A DNA stretch of 64,000 nt from Daejeonella rubra (GTDB lineage Bacteria > Bacteroidota > Bacteroidia > Sphingobacteriales > Sphingobacteriaceae). Shown here one piece after another: positions 8,563 to 17,609 of the stretch. The notes under the pieces are model-generated. The model saw only the letters and a list, made by a program, of their open reading frames with translations, searched no databases and was not told where the DNA came from. The stretch spans positions 268,682 through 332,681 of the forward strand of contig NZ_FNHH01000001.1 of NCBI RefSeq assembly GCF_900103545.1, written 5' to 3'. The position numbers and the translations under genes were made by a program. Positions within the stretch are counted from its first letter, which is position 1. Every line of letters starts with the position of its first letter.

Positions 8563-9345
8563 TTATTTATCAGTCAGTTTAAAGGAGTCCCCATCTTTAA
8601 GGAATGGGAAAGAGGCTCGTGCTTCTGTGAGATCATCCTTATTGATCGAGAAAGTATAAAGGTCTTCATCATTGGGTTTATAGTAAATTACTTTTCCATT
8701 CGGATCTATACACATAGAATCACCGGAATGATAAACTTCATTTCCATCATGCCCAACCCGGTTTACAGCAACTACGAAAGCCTGATTTTCTATAGCCCTT
8801 GCCGGTATAAGTGAGCGCCAGTGTAAAGAGCGGCGTTCCGGCCAGTTGGCAACGATCAATAACATGTCGTATTCCTGATTGGTATTTCTAAGCCAAACTG
8901 GAAAACGAAGATCATAACAGATCACAGGACAAATTTTCCAGTCGTTCAGCTCAACAAAAAGCTTTTTATTGCCTGCCGTATAATGCTGATCCTCTTCGCC
9001 TAAACCAAAAAGATGCCTCTTGTCATAATATTCATATGTGCCGTCAGGACGCATCCAGATCAGGCGATTGTAATTCTTATTATCTTCCTTTATAATGATA
9101 CTTCCGGTAACTACACTATCGAATTTTCGAGCCTGCTCAAGCATCCACTTCATGGATTTACCATCCATTTCTTCAGCAAGTTTGGAAGGGTTCATCGAAA
9201 AGCCTGTGCTGAACATTTCAGGAAGAACAATAAGATCAGTCTTTTCACGAATGGAAGACAGCCTTAAACCCAGATTCTGAAGGTTTTTGTCAATGTTTTC
9301 CCAAAACAGGTAAGTTTGAAACGTGGTTATTTTTAGTATGCTCAT
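8563..9345 (-). CDS. Omega-amidase (nitrilase family, Nit2/YafV-like)
   Basis: A carbon-nitrogen hydrolase of 260 residues with the Glu-Lys-Cys triad visible: E43 in VLPEMFSTGF, K109 in YYDKRHLFG, C143 in VICYDLRFPVW. FSTGFSMNP and GEEDQHYTAG resemble the omega-amidase branch, which hydrolyses alpha-ketoglutaramate or alpha-ketosuccinamate. The next gene upstream on the strand is a glutamine/methionine-type aminotransferase, whose ketoacid amide product is the expected substrate. Together they fit the last steps of methionine salvage. A 40-bp gap suggests co-transcription. Confidence 0.88.
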   Translation of the reverse strand: MSILKITTFQTYLFWENIDKNLQNLGLRLSSIREKTDLIVLPEMFSTGFSMNPSKLAEEMDGKSMKWMLEQARKFDSVVTGSIIIKEDNKNYNRLIWMRPDGTYEYYDKRHLFGLGEEDQHYTAGNKKLFVELNDWKICPVICYDLRFPVWLRNTNQEYDMLLIVANWPERRSLHWRSLIPARAIENQAFVVAVNRVGHDGNEVYHSGDSMCIDPNGKVIYYKPNDEDLYTFSINKDDLTEARASFPFLKDGDSFKLTDK

Positions 9346-9385
9346 CAGAAATTATTCATACGTGATAATTTAGTAAATGTTGCTA

Positions 9386-10528
9386 TTAAACTTTAACTAA
9401 GTATTGAACGGCTTTTTCAAGTGTTTCTTTCTTTTTTGCAAAACAAAATCGAAGTACATGGTGGTCTGTGCCCTTAGAATAAAATGCAGAAACCGGTATT
9501 CCTGCAACTCCAAATTCTTTTATTAGCCTCATCGCCAGGTCTGTATCTTTTTCATTGCTGATCCTGCTATATTGGACGGATTGAAAATATGAACCATGGC
9601 ATGGTAAGAGGTCGAAGCGTGTTTCTTTCATCAAGTTAGAAAAAAAATCCTTTTTAACCTGAAAAAAATTGCTGATTTCCAGATAATTACGTTCATTTCT
9701 TAAAAAATCTGATATTGCATGCTGAACAAATGAATTTACACTGAATACTTCAAACTGATGAACTTTTCGGAATTCTTTCATCATCCATTCTGGCGCAAGG
9801 CAATACCCAACCTTCCAGCCTGTAGCATGTAAAAGTTTTCCAAATGATGCTGTAATAAAACTTCGTTCCCTTAATTCCGGATAACGGGATATGCTTAGAT
9901 GCTGTTTTCCGTCGTAAATAAGATGCTCATATACTTCGTCGCTAAGTATTAATATGTTGGTGTCTCTGGTTAAATTGATCAGGCATTTTATATCATTATC
10001 ATCCAGAGTTCTTCCAGTAGGGTTGTTGGGATAGTTTAGAATGATCATTCTGGTCTTATCATTGATAAGCTTTCCAACCTCTTCCCAGTCGATGGTATAG
10101 TTTGGAGCACTTAATTCAACCGACCGTATACGGCCTCCAAAAAGCGTTACTGCAGGGCCATATGAATCATAAGCAGGTTCAAATATGATCACCTCATCTT
10201 CAGGTCTGATCACGCAGGCAATGGATGCAAATAATGCCTGTGTTCCACCGGCTGTGATGGTAATTTCAGTTTCAGGATCATAAATAGCATGGTGGAGCTT
10301 TTCTTGTTTTTCAGCTATACGCTCCCTGAGAGAGAGGAGTCCGGCCATAGGTGCATATTGGTTATAACCTGATCTCATATAATGACCTACTAGTCCGACG
10401 AGTTCCGGAGAACATTCATAATCCGGGAAACCCTGCGATAAATTAATAGCCTTGTGCTGAACAGCCAGCTGCGACATGACGGTGAAAATAGTAGTGCCTA
10501 CATCCGGCAATTTGGAATTTATATGCAT
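9386..10528 (-). CDS. Methionine/glutamine-type PLP-dependent aminotransferase (YbdL-like)
   Basis: A class I/II fold type I aminotransferase of 380 residues. Visible are INLSQGFPDY, the NYPNNPTGR loop (165-173) with the conserved Asn, LSDEVYEHLIYDG with the PLP Asp/Tyr, and the Schiff-base lysine in SFGKLLHATGWKVGY (K231). It is closest to YbdL/kynurenine aminotransferase enzymes that use methionine or 4-methylthio-2-oxobutyrate with glutamine as donor. The downstream omega-amidase would drive the reaction by removing alpha-ketoglutaramate. It is divergent from the VUT transporter gene. Confidence 0.9.
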   Translation of the reverse strand: MHINSKLPDVGTTIFTVMSQLAVQHKAINLSQGFPDYECSPELVGLVGHYMRSGYNQYAPMAGLLSLRERIAEKQEKLHHAIYDPETEITITAGGTQALFASIACVIRPEDEVIIFEPAYDSYGPAVTLFGGRIRSVELSAPNYTIDWEEVGKLINDKTRMIILNYPNNPTGRTLDDNDIKCLINLTRDTNILILSDEVYEHLIYDGKQHLSISRYPELRERSFITASFGKLLHATGWKVGYCLAPEWMMKEFRKVHQFEVFSVNSFVQHAISDFLRNERNYLEISNFFQVKKDFFSNLMKETRFDLLPCHGSYFQSVQYSRISNEKDTDLAMRLIKEFGVAGIPVSAFYSKGTDHHVLRFCFAKKKETLEKAVQYLVKV

Positions 10529-10627
10529 AGTGGAGCTAAATTAGGAAATTCTGCTTTCCTGTTTTGGAATGTTCCGTTAAAATCCGGATTAAATTATTAT
10601 TTTGAACTGTTCTTATATCTTAAATAA

Positions 10628-11398
10628 ATGACTTATAAAACCAAAGAAAGTCGTCTTTTTCTTGTTTTGGGCTCTTTTTTAATTGCTAATGCAATTCTTG
10701 CAGAATTTATCGGAGTGAAAATTTTTACCGTTGAAGGCTCATTAGGAATTCAAAAATTCAATATCAATATGTTTGGTGTTCCCGATCTTTCATTTAATAT
10801 GTCAGCAGGTGTAGTTACCTGGCCATTGATCTTTATTATGACGGATATTATAAACGAATATTTTGGGATAAAACAGGTTCGGTTTTTATCAATCCTCGCT
10901 GCTATTCTGATCAGCTATGCTTTTTTTGTGGTCGGCTTTGCAATGGATCTGGTCCCTTCTGATTTCTGGATCAATCAAACCGTTAATGGAGAGGCAATTA
11001 ATATGAATAATGCCTTCAGTGGAATCTTTGGTCAGGGAATGTGGATCATCGTCGGATCGATCATTGCATTTCTAATCGGACAGATGGTTGATGTGATTAT
11101 TTTTCACCGGATCAAGAAAAGTACCGGAGAGCGTTTACTCTGGTTGAGGGCTACCGGATCAACCCTGGCTTCCCAGTTTATCGATAGCTTCGTTGTGATT
11201 TTTATTGCCTTTTATATTAATCCTCAGTATAACTGGAGCTGGCAGATGGTTGCGGCCATCGGTATTGTAAATTATAGCTATAAGTTTGTGGTTGCCATTC
11301 TCATGACACCATTGTTGTATGGAGTCCACAGTATTATTGATAAATACCTTGGAAAAGAACTTTCATCAAAGCTAATTGCTGAAGCAAGGAAAGCATAA
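10628..11398 (+). CDS. yhhQ: Queuosine precursor transporter (VUT/YhhQ family)
   Basis: A membrane protein of 256 residues with about six hydrophobic segments. The family signature TWPLIFIMTDIINEYFG is clear, as are the later helices around GSTLASQFIDSFVVIFIAF and NYSYKFVVAILMTPLLYG. Proteins of this family import preQ0/preQ1, precursors of the tRNA-modified base queuosine. No preQ1 riboswitch could be recognised in the 99-bp upstream region. It stands alone. Confidence 0.9.
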   Translation: MTYKTKESRLFLVLGSFLIANAILAEFIGVKIFTVEGSLGIQKFNINMFGVPDLSFNMSAGVVTWPLIFIMTDIINEYFGIKQVRFLSILAAILISYAFFVVGFAMDLVPSDFWINQTVNGEAINMNNAFSGIFGQGMWIIVGSIIAFLIGQMVDVIIFHRIKKSTGERLLWLRATGSTLASQFIDSFVVIFIAFYINPQYNWSWQMVAAIGIVNYSYKFVVAILMTPLLYGVHSIIDKYLGKELSSKLIAEARKA

Positions 11399-11453
11399 TT
11401 ACTCAATTAATGTATTTAAATATCTGATTAATAAGTATTTAATTAAAATGTAA

Positions 11454-12569
11454 ATGAAAAAATATATTTATCTCTGTGTACTTGTCTGTATGTTTTTAGC
11501 TGGCAATTTTTCTATTTCAGCACAGGAAGTACTTTGGAAAGAACAGACTGCATGGAAGGGTGTTCCTGAGTATTATCAGAAATGGGATTATCCTGATTTT
11601 AAATTCCCTTCTGATCTGTCGTCATGGAAAAAGGAGAGGGTACAAGTTACTGAAACACTGCAAAAATTATTAGGAGACATTCCACCGCGCCCAAAAAAGC
11701 TGAATGTTCAGACAGTCTTTAAGAAACAAATGAATGGATACATTCTGGAAAAGTTTCTGATCGACAATGGGGTAGACGGGTGGATTCCGGGTTATCTTGC
11801 CATACCTACCAATGTGAAGGGAAAGGTGCCTCTGGTTCTGGGATTACATGGACATAGCAGCAGCAAGGACAATATCATTGGTTCCAACTCATCAACAGCT
11901 CAGGATGTTTTAGCCCTTTTGATATCCAAAGGCTATGCTGTGATGGCTATTGACAGTTATTTTAATGGTGAACGCAAAGGCACAGGCCCTGCCGGAGAGC
12001 TCGAAACCCAGGCTAAGGGTGCAGATCAGGAAGCATCTCAATTCAAGATCAATTTATGGTTTGGCCGCTCGCTTTGGGGCATGCAGATCCGTGATGAGCA
12101 GATCGCACTGGATTATTTGAATACTCGTCCGGAAATTGATATGGAAAGAATTGGAGTAGAAGGAATGAGCATGGGAAGTACCCGCGCATGGTGGCTTGCT
12201 GCACTGGATTCCAGGATCAAGGTTGTGGTTGGTGTAGCCTGCTTTACCCGATATAAAGAACTCATCGAGCAACGTGAACTTCAATCGCATGGGATCTATT
12301 ATTTTGTTCCGGGGATGCTTCAGCATTTTGATACCGAGGCAGTAATGGGACTTATTGCACCCAGGCCATTTCTTGCATTAACCGGGGATAGTGATAGTGG
12401 TTCTCCGCTTAGCGGGATGAAAGTCCTGGAGAAAAAGCTGGATACTGTTTATTCATTATATAAAGAGAATGATAAGTTTAAAAGTATCATTTATCAAAAT
12501 ACGGGTCATGTATATACCGATGACATGAAGATCGAAATGCTCGACTGGTTTGAAAAATATCTTAAATGA
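11454..12569 (+). CDS. Exported alpha/beta hydrolase (esterase-like)
   Basis: Signal peptide 1-23 (cleavage after ISAQ) precedes an alpha/beta hydrolase of the acetyl-xylan-esterase/dienelactone-hydrolase-like group. The oxyanion segment is LVLGLHGHSSSKDN, the nucleophile elbow is GMSMG (Ser239), and acid and base are likely in LALTGDSDSG and NTGHVY near the C-terminus. The natural ester is unknown; carbohydrate-ester removal is inferred from the family. Its stop overlaps the start of the next hydrolase (ATGA), so the two are translationally coupled. Confidence 0.82.
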   Translation: MKKYIYLCVLVCMFLAGNFSISAQEVLWKEQTAWKGVPEYYQKWDYPDFKFPSDLSSWKKERVQVTETLQKLLGDIPPRPKKLNVQTVFKKQMNGYILEKFLIDNGVDGWIPGYLAIPTNVKGKVPLVLGLHGHSSSKDNIIGSNSSTAQDVLALLISKGYAVMAIDSYFNGERKGTGPAGELETQAKGADQEASQFKINLWFGRSLWGMQIRDEQIALDYLNTRPEIDMERIGVEGMSMGSTRAWWLAALDSRIKVVVGVACFTRYKELIEQRELQSHGIYYFVPGMLQHFDTEAVMGLIAPRPFLALTGDSDSGSPLSGMKVLEKKLDTVYSLYKENDKFKSIIYQNTGHVYTDDMKIEMLDWFEKYLK

Positions 12570-13714
12570 TCTCAGCAGCTAAAATATTTTTAATGGTGCT
12601 CGGATGTGTTTCTTTGGGAGGCAATGTCCTTGCACAAAGGCCGAACCTGAAAGGAAATCCATTGCCTGAAAAAATAGCTCCTTTTTTTATAAGTCCGCCT
12701 GAATTTAAAGACCAATTGGGAGAATATCGTTCTCCCTTAAAGTTTTACAATGGAAAGGCTGTAAATACTAAACGGGACTGGGAAAAAAGACGAAAGGAGA
12801 TTCTTGTAAAATGGAATGGACTGATGGGGGCATGGCCTGCATTAATAACAAACCAGAATTTTGAGATCAGAGATTCAACCCGCATGGACGGCTTTACTCA
12901 ATACAGGGTCAGATTTTACTGGCTTCCTGGTCAAAAGACAGATGCTTATCTGATGATACCGGACGGTGAAGGTAAAAAACCTGCAGTGATCACTGTTTAT
13001 TACGAGCCTGAAACCTCTGCGGGATTGGGAAGGGCTGATCTTCCTGACCGAGATTTTGCCTATCAGCTTGCCAAACGGGGCTTTGTTACCCTTTCCCTTG
13101 GAACAACAGAAACGACAAACAATAAAACCTACTCACTGTATTATCCAGATATAAAAAATGCCCAAGTACAGCCTCTTTCGATCTTAGCTTATGCTGCGGC
13201 CAATGCATGGAATGTTTTGGCAAAAGTTAAGGAGGTTGACAGCAAGCGAATTGGCATTATGGGCCATTCATATGGTGGTAAGTGGAGTATGTTTGCTTCC
13301 TGCCTTTATGAGAAATTTGCCTGTGCTGTTTGGTCAGACCCTGGAATTGTTTTTGACGAAAGCAGAGAATCAGTTAATTACTGGGAGCCCTGGTATTTAG
13401 GTTATCATCCGCAACCATGGCGTAAAAGAGGACTTATAACTGAGCAAAATCCAGCGAAAGGCTTGTACCCGAAAATGGTTGAAGAAGGGTTAAACCTGCA
13501 TGAACTTCATGCCTTAATGGCTCCGCGTCCATTTCTTGTTTCCGGTGGCTCAGAAGATCCTGTAAGGCGCTGGATTCCATTAAATCATAGCATTGCAGTA
13601 AATCATCTCCTGGGATATGAAAACAGAGTGGCTATGACTAACCGACCTGAACATACTCCGAACCCTGATTCGAATGAGAAAGCATTTTTGTTTCTTGAAT
13701 ATTTTTTGAAATGA
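12566..13714 (+). CDS. Exported alpha/beta hydrolase (glucuronoyl/acetyl esterase-like)
   Basis: The second hydrolase of a coupled pair starts inside the stop of the first. The N-terminus has a signal peptide (MISAAKIFLMVLGCVSLGG...LAQ). The nucleophile elbow GHSYGGKW has Ser235. APRPFLVSGGSEDP supplies the probable acid, and EHTPNPDS the His region. The sequence differs strongly from its partner, so they are not recent duplicates. A role in trimming ester groups from plant or glycan polymers is inferred, not shown. An AAAACAT/ATGTTTT hairpin with T-run at 13733-13754 may end the operon. Confidence 0.8.
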   Translation: MISAAKIFLMVLGCVSLGGNVLAQRPNLKGNPLPEKIAPFFISPPEFKDQLGEYRSPLKFYNGKAVNTKRDWEKRRKEILVKWNGLMGAWPALITNQNFEIRDSTRMDGFTQYRVRFYWLPGQKTDAYLMIPDGEGKKPAVITVYYEPETSAGLGRADLPDRDFAYQLAKRGFVTLSLGTTETTNNKTYSLYYPDIKNAQVQPLSILAYAAANAWNVLAKVKEVDSKRIGIMGHSYGGKWSMFASCLYEKFACAVWSDPGIVFDESRESVNYWEPWYLGYHPQPWRKRGLITEQNPAKGLYPKMVEEGLNLHELHALMAPRPFLVSGGSEDPVRRWIPLNHSIAVNHLLGYENRVAMTNRPEHTPNPDSNEKAFLFLEYFLK

Positions 13715-13732
13715 ACAGACTGGCTGACAAAT

Positions 13733-13754
13733 AAAACATCCTTTATGTTTTTTT
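13733..13754 (+). terminator. Possible terminator of the hydrolase pair
   Basis: AAAACAT and ATGTTTT pair over a 5-nt loop and run into further T residues, 19 bp after the hydrolase stop. The stem is AT-rich and weak. A separate inverted repeat (TTTCAGCT at 13803-13810 with AGCTGAAA at 13835-13842) lies before the convergent FKBP stop. Confidence 0.4.
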
Positions 13755-13880
13755 GAATTAATATTTGGTTGCCCAAGCAATAAATAGCTTTCGGCTTTAA
13801 TCTTTCAGCTTTTTTGAAAAACTACTGTTTTTTCAGCTGAAATATTGAACTGAAAAGGAATTTAAATATTTGATAATTAA

Positions 13881-14570
13881 CTACTTACCGATCTTGATCA
13901 ATTCAACTTCAAAAATAAGCGTGCTGTAAGGAGGAATATCTTTTCCAGCGCCTCGTTCTCCATAACCCAGAGAATAAGGGATAAAGAAACGGTATTTTGA
14001 TCCGACAGACATTTGCTGAAGACCTTCAGTCCATCCCGGGATAACCTGATTTAAAGTAAATGTGGTTGGTTCACCACGGTCAATTGAACTGTCAAATTGT
14101 TTCCCATCCGTAAGTGTACCTTTATAATGTACAGTAACTTCATCTGTCGCTACCGGTTTAGCTCCTGTTGCCGGGCTAATAACTTCAAATTGCAAACCGC
14201 TTGGCAGTGTTGTAACTCCTGGTTTTTTCTGGTTTTCTGCTAAAAATTTCGCAGCTGCAGCAATCGATCCTTCAAATTTCTTCTTTTCAAGTCCGCTTAG
14301 ATAGGCATAAATAATTTCCTGAGATTTTTCAGGGCTAATAATTATAGTTCCACCAGATAAAACATCATTCATGGCTTTTGAGATCAATGAATAATTCAAA
14401 CTTGTTACTCCTCTTGATTTAAGATCATTGGCAATACTGGCTCCGAAGGCATAGCTGGCAGAATCAGTCTGGGTTTTGAATAATGGTGCTGGAGCAGCAG
14501 CAGGTTTGGTCTGTGCAAAACTTAACGTTGAAAGTGCCGATGCGGCAAAAAATAGAAGAAAGCGTTTCAT
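13881..14570 (-). CDS. FKBP-type peptidyl-prolyl isomerase (Mip-like)
   Basis: The start at 14570 is chosen because MKRFLLFFAASALSTLSFAQ then forms a signal peptide; the longer frame to 14666 has no such logic. After a Pro/Ala linker, residues 40-130 match the FKBP N-terminal dimerisation region (SYAFGASIANDLKSRG). The C-terminal FKBP domain has VHYKGTLTDGKQFDSS, VIPGWTEGLQQM, YGERGAGKDIPPYSTLIFEVEL. It should assist folding of exported proteins in the periplasm. A second FKBP, of lipoprotein type, lies in the accessory region (43259-44242). Confidence 0.93.
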   Translation of the reverse strand: MKRFLLFFAASALSTLSFAQTKPAAAPAPLFKTQTDSASYAFGASIANDLKSRGVTSLNYSLISKAMNDVLSGGTIIISPEKSQEIIYAYLSGLEKKKFEGSIAAAAKFLAENQKKPGVTTLPSGLQFEVISPATGAKPVATDEVTVHYKGTLTDGKQFDSSIDRGEPTTFTLNQVIPGWTEGLQQMSVGSKYRFFIPYSLGYGERGAGKDIPPYSTLIFEVELIKIGK

Positions 14571-14707
14571 TTTTGTTATTATTTGTGATTTTAATGTGCC
14601 GGCATCCGCAGGGTCAATCGGGACTGCTAAGATAGATAGCCGGCAGGAGAAATGAACAATATTCATCCGGATTTTTTGTCTTCAGGTTAAAAGCCTAAAT
14701 TGGATAA

Positions 14708-15913
14708 ATGAAAGTAGATTATATAGCCCTTTCGATTCCTGTTTTCTTTATTCTGATAGCTGTAGAGCTCGTATATGCTTTTTACAAGAAGCTTAACTAC
14801 TACAGATTAAATGACTCACTTGCTAACCTGAGTCAGGGAATTGGTTCACAATTGGTCGGAATATTTTTAAAAACAATTACTTTTTTTGGATATATATTCA
14901 TTTACGAACATTGGCGGTTCTATTCTTTTCCGAATACGATCTGGACCTGGTTGTTTCTGTTCATTGGCGTAGATTTTTTTTATTATTGGTTTCATCGTTT
15001 AAGTCATCAGGTCAACGCTTTATGGGCTGCTCATATTGTTCACCACCAGTCGGAAGAGTATAATTTAACCGTTGCCCTGCGGCAATCCTGGTTTCAGTCG
15101 GGTTTTGCATGGGTATTTTATCTGCCCTTAGCCTTTGTTGGATTTGAACCGGTCATGTTCCTTACAGTCAGTGCATTTAATACACTTTATCAGTTCTGGA
15201 TCCATACCCGTGCCATTGGTGATATGGGACCACTGGAATGGTTCCTTAATACACCGTCCCATCATCGGGTACATCATGGATCGAATCCAAAATATATTGA
15301 TAAAAATCATGCTGGAACATTAATTATATGGGACAGGTTATTCGGTACTTTTCAAAAGGAGGAGGAGGAAGTTGTTTATGGAATTACTACACCCCTTGCC
15401 AGCTGGAATCCTGTATGGGCTAATTTTCATTACTGGATTGAATTATTTAATACTTCCAGGAAAGCGAATGGTATCAAAGAAAAGGTATATGTGTTTACAA
15501 AATCGCCGGGCTGGTTTCCTGAAAATATGGGAGGGAGGCAGTTTCCAAAGGAGATCAACTTAGATTCATATGTTAAGTATAGTCCTGAATATGACCGAAA
15601 GTTTAATGTGTATATCCTTTTTCAATTTGTTTTTTCATTGATCATTGCAAGTATTTTAATTTTTACTGCAGCAAAACTTAATTTATTGCAGCTGAGTGCT
15701 TGCATGATCCTTGTCATTATGAGCCTGACATCTTACGGTTCTTTGATGGAACAGAAGAAATGGGGAATAGTTCTGGAATATTTTCGCTTTTTATGTTGGG
15801 TTCTTACGCCTTTGGTATTCAATTCTGAATTATTTTTTGTTCAATTACTAATCGGGAATACCATGTTGGTTATCCTTTCATTTATTTGGTTTAAACGACT
15901 CCTGAGAGCTTAA
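14708..15913 (+). CDS. Alkylglycerol monooxygenase-like membrane hydroxylase
   Basis: A fatty acid hydroxylase superfamily membrane protein of 401 residues. The di-iron histidine clusters are HRLSH (96-100), HIVHH (109-113) and SHHRVHH (185-190), with extra His at 166 (FWIHT). The stretch from GVDFFYYWFHR to DRLFGTFQKEEEEVVYG recalls animal AGMO (TMEM195), the tetrahydrobiopterin-dependent ether-lipid monooxygenase: the same spacing, EEYNLTVALRQSW, YQFWIHT, NTPSHHRVHHG and ASWNPVWANFHYW. I therefore prefer AGMO-like over generic sterol desaturase. The next gene, 3 bp downstream, is a lysoplasmalogenase, which supports ether-lipid breakdown. Cofactor and substrate are inferred. Confidence 0.85.
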   Translation: MKVDYIALSIPVFFILIAVELVYAFYKKLNYYRLNDSLANLSQGIGSQLVGIFLKTITFFGYIFIYEHWRFYSFPNTIWTWLFLFIGVDFFYYWFHRLSHQVNALWAAHIVHHQSEEYNLTVALRQSWFQSGFAWVFYLPLAFVGFEPVMFLTVSAFNTLYQFWIHTRAIGDMGPLEWFLNTPSHHRVHHGSNPKYIDKNHAGTLIIWDRLFGTFQKEEEEVVYGITTPLASWNPVWANFHYWIELFNTSRKANGIKEKVYVFTKSPGWFPENMGGRQFPKEINLDSYVKYSPEYDRKFNVYILFQFVFSLIIASILIFTAAKLNLLQLSACMILVIMSLTSYGSLMEQKKWGIVLEYFRFLCWVLTPLVFNSELFFVQLLIGNTMLVILSFIWFKRLLRA

Positions 15914-15916
15914 TGT

Positions 15917-16606
15917 ATGTTAAAAAATCATAAAAATTTCACATTTATTTTTAGTTTGATCATCATTTTGAACCTGCTCGTACAATCTACTTTCTTTCAG
16001 GATTATGTCCTTTTTATAAAACCGCTTATCTGTATTTCATTAGGTGTTTATCTGTATACCCAGACCAATATGAATGCTGGTTTTAATAGAATGGTTTTGG
16101 CAGGGCTGATCTTTTCGCTTTTTGGGGATAGTTTTTTAATGTTTGCAGGTAGCGATGTTTATTTTTTCCTCTACGGACTGGTCTCATTTCTGTTAGCGCA
16201 TATTGTTTACTCTATGGCATTCTTCAGAGATTTTAAAAATAATCCGCAAGCCTCAAAGTACTATGGACACCTCATGTTATTTGTGATGGGGGTATTTTCT
16301 TTAAGCTATTATTCATGGATTCGCGATTATCTGAATGATTTCAGGATCCCGGTAATGGCATATATGTTCGTGATATCTATTATGGCAATCTTGGCCGGTT
16401 ATCGTTTTAAAAGAGTAAATCTTCTTAGTTTCAGGCTGATATACTGGGGTGCTATATTTTTTGTGATCTCTGATTCTGCACTTGCTTACAATAAATTTGT
16501 TGAACCATTTTCCTTTGCCGGTATCCTGATCATGGCAACGTATATGATTGCACAATACCTGATCACTATTGGAGCCATTGAAAGAAATGTGGAGATTTTT
16601 AAATAA
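15917..16606 (+). CDS. Lysoplasmalogenase (YhhN/TMEM86 family)
   Basis: An integral membrane protein of 229 residues with about eight hydrophobic segments. Family marks are FIKPLICISLG, GLIFSLFGDSFLMF, FLLAHIVYSMAFF and ISDSALAYNKFV, with acidic residues inside membrane helices as usual for YhhN. The family hydrolyses the vinyl-ether bond of lysoplasmalogen to a fatty aldehyde and a glycerophospho compound. It follows the AGMO-like gene after 3 bp and precedes the SDR gene by 19 bp, so one operon is likely. Confidence 0.87.
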   Translation: MLKNHKNFTFIFSLIIILNLLVQSTFFQDYVLFIKPLICISLGVYLYTQTNMNAGFNRMVLAGLIFSLFGDSFLMFAGSDVYFFLYGLVSFLLAHIVYSMAFFRDFKNNPQASKYYGHLMLFVMGVFSLSYYSWIRDYLNDFRIPVMAYMFVISIMAILAGYRFKRVNLLSFRLIYWGAIFFVISDSALAYNKFVEPFSFAGILIMATYMIAQYLITIGAIERNVEIFK

Positions 16607-16625
16607 GATCTGATACCATTATCTG

Positions 16626-17393
16626 ATGAAAAAATTAGAAAACAAAGTTTCTCTGATCACCGGCGCAGGTTCCGGTATGGGGAAGGCCATTGCACTATTA
16701 TTTGCATCTGAAGGCAGTAAAATTGTTGCTACTGATATAGATCAGGCGCGACTGGATGCTTTAAAAGCTGAGATCATTCAAAATGGAGGACAGGTTTTCA
16801 CACTTATCTCAGATATGGCAAAGGAAGAGGATATTGAAAATATGATCCGTGGAGCAGTATCGACCTATGGAACATTGGATATTCTTGTGAATAATGCCGG
16901 GATAATGGACAATTTTGCTCCTGTAGCTGAGGTTGACAATTCTATTTGGGAAAAGGTAATGAAGGTAAACCTTGACGGGCCTTTTAAAGCAATGCGTGCT
17001 GCTGTTAAAATTTTCCTGGCAAAGGGCTCTGGAATTATAATCAATATCTCATCTATCGGTGGAATAAATGGGGCAAGAGCAGGCGCTGCTTATACTGCCA
17101 GTAAACATGCGCTGATCGGTCTGACCCAAAATACAGGGTATATGTATTCGAAGTCAGGTATTCGTTGCAATGCCATTGCTCCGGGAGCAGTTAATACCAA
17201 TATTGGTGAAACCATTGATTTTAGTAAGGTCACTGCCCTGGTGAATGATCGTATCATGCCAGGGATGGCTTTAAACCCGAGAACCGGCGAGCCTTCTGAA
17301 ATTGCCAAGGCAGCCTTGTTTTTGGCCTCTGAAGATTCAAGTTTTGTGAATGGGGAAGTTTTAGTGGTTGATGGCGGATGGAACGCCTATTAA
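16626..17393 (+). CDS. SDR-family oxidoreductase
   Basis: A classical short-chain dehydrogenase of 255 residues: TGAGSGMG cofactor loop (13-20), NNAG near 89-92, catalytic Ser in ISSIGG and YTASK near 155-159, then IAPGAVNT and the C-terminal LVVDGGWNAY. ATDIDQ after strand 2 suggests NAD(H) preference. The substrate is unknown. Its place behind two ether-lipid-cleaving enzymes, both of which release fatty aldehydes, makes an aldehyde or alcohol substrate a reasonable guess. Two palindromes follow the stop. Confidence 0.85.
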   Translation: MKKLENKVSLITGAGSGMGKAIALLFASEGSKIVATDIDQARLDALKAEIIQNGGQVFTLISDMAKEEDIENMIRGAVSTYGTLDILVNNAGIMDNFAPVAEVDNSIWEKVMKVNLDGPFKAMRAAVKIFLAKGSGIIINISSIGGINGARAGAAYTASKHALIGLTQNTGYMYSKSGIRCNAIAPGAVNTNIGETIDFSKVTALVNDRIMPGMALNPRTGEPSEIAKAALFLASEDSSFVNGEVLVVDGGWNAY

Positions 17394-17435
17394 GAATGCC
17401 GGCAGACATTAAACTCTTGAATTTCTGGTTAGTTG

Positions 17436-17476
17436 GATAGATAAATCTATCAATATGAATTATAATAATTCATATT
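17436..17476. repeat. Two adjacent AT-rich inverted repeats
   Basis: GATAGAT-AA-ATCTATC (17436-17451) is followed at once by an 11-bp perfect inverted repeat with a 3-bp centre (AATATGAATTA/TAATTCATATT, 17452-17476). There is no T-run, so they look more like operators or a recombination relic than a standard terminator. Confidence 0.5.
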
Positions 17477-17558
17477 AATCCGTGTCATGCATATTAAGAA
17501 CTATGCCTTAGCCATAATTAAAAATAATGTATATATTCGGTTCAGTTTCTGGACATAA

Positions 17559-17579
17559 TTCTCAAATGACCTGAGAATG
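17559..17579 (+). promoter_or_regulatory. Inverted repeat upstream of the TonB-receptor locus
   Basis: ATTCTCA and TGAGAAT form a 7-bp inverted repeat with a 7-bp spacer, 30 bp before the start of the 17610 gene. It could be an operator for the receptor operon. Confidence 0.3.
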
Positions 17580-17609
17580 TGTACTTAAAAAACTAATCTA
17601 ATTTAATAT

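Noticed and set aside
10529..10627. preQ1 riboswitch before the queuosine precursor transporter
   Set aside because: The 99-bp region has no recognisable preQ1 hairpin and C-rich/A-rich tail arrangement.
14571..14666. Longer start for the FKBP isomerase at 14666
   Set aside because: The extra 32 residues are not a signal peptide and would bury the clear one beginning at 14570.
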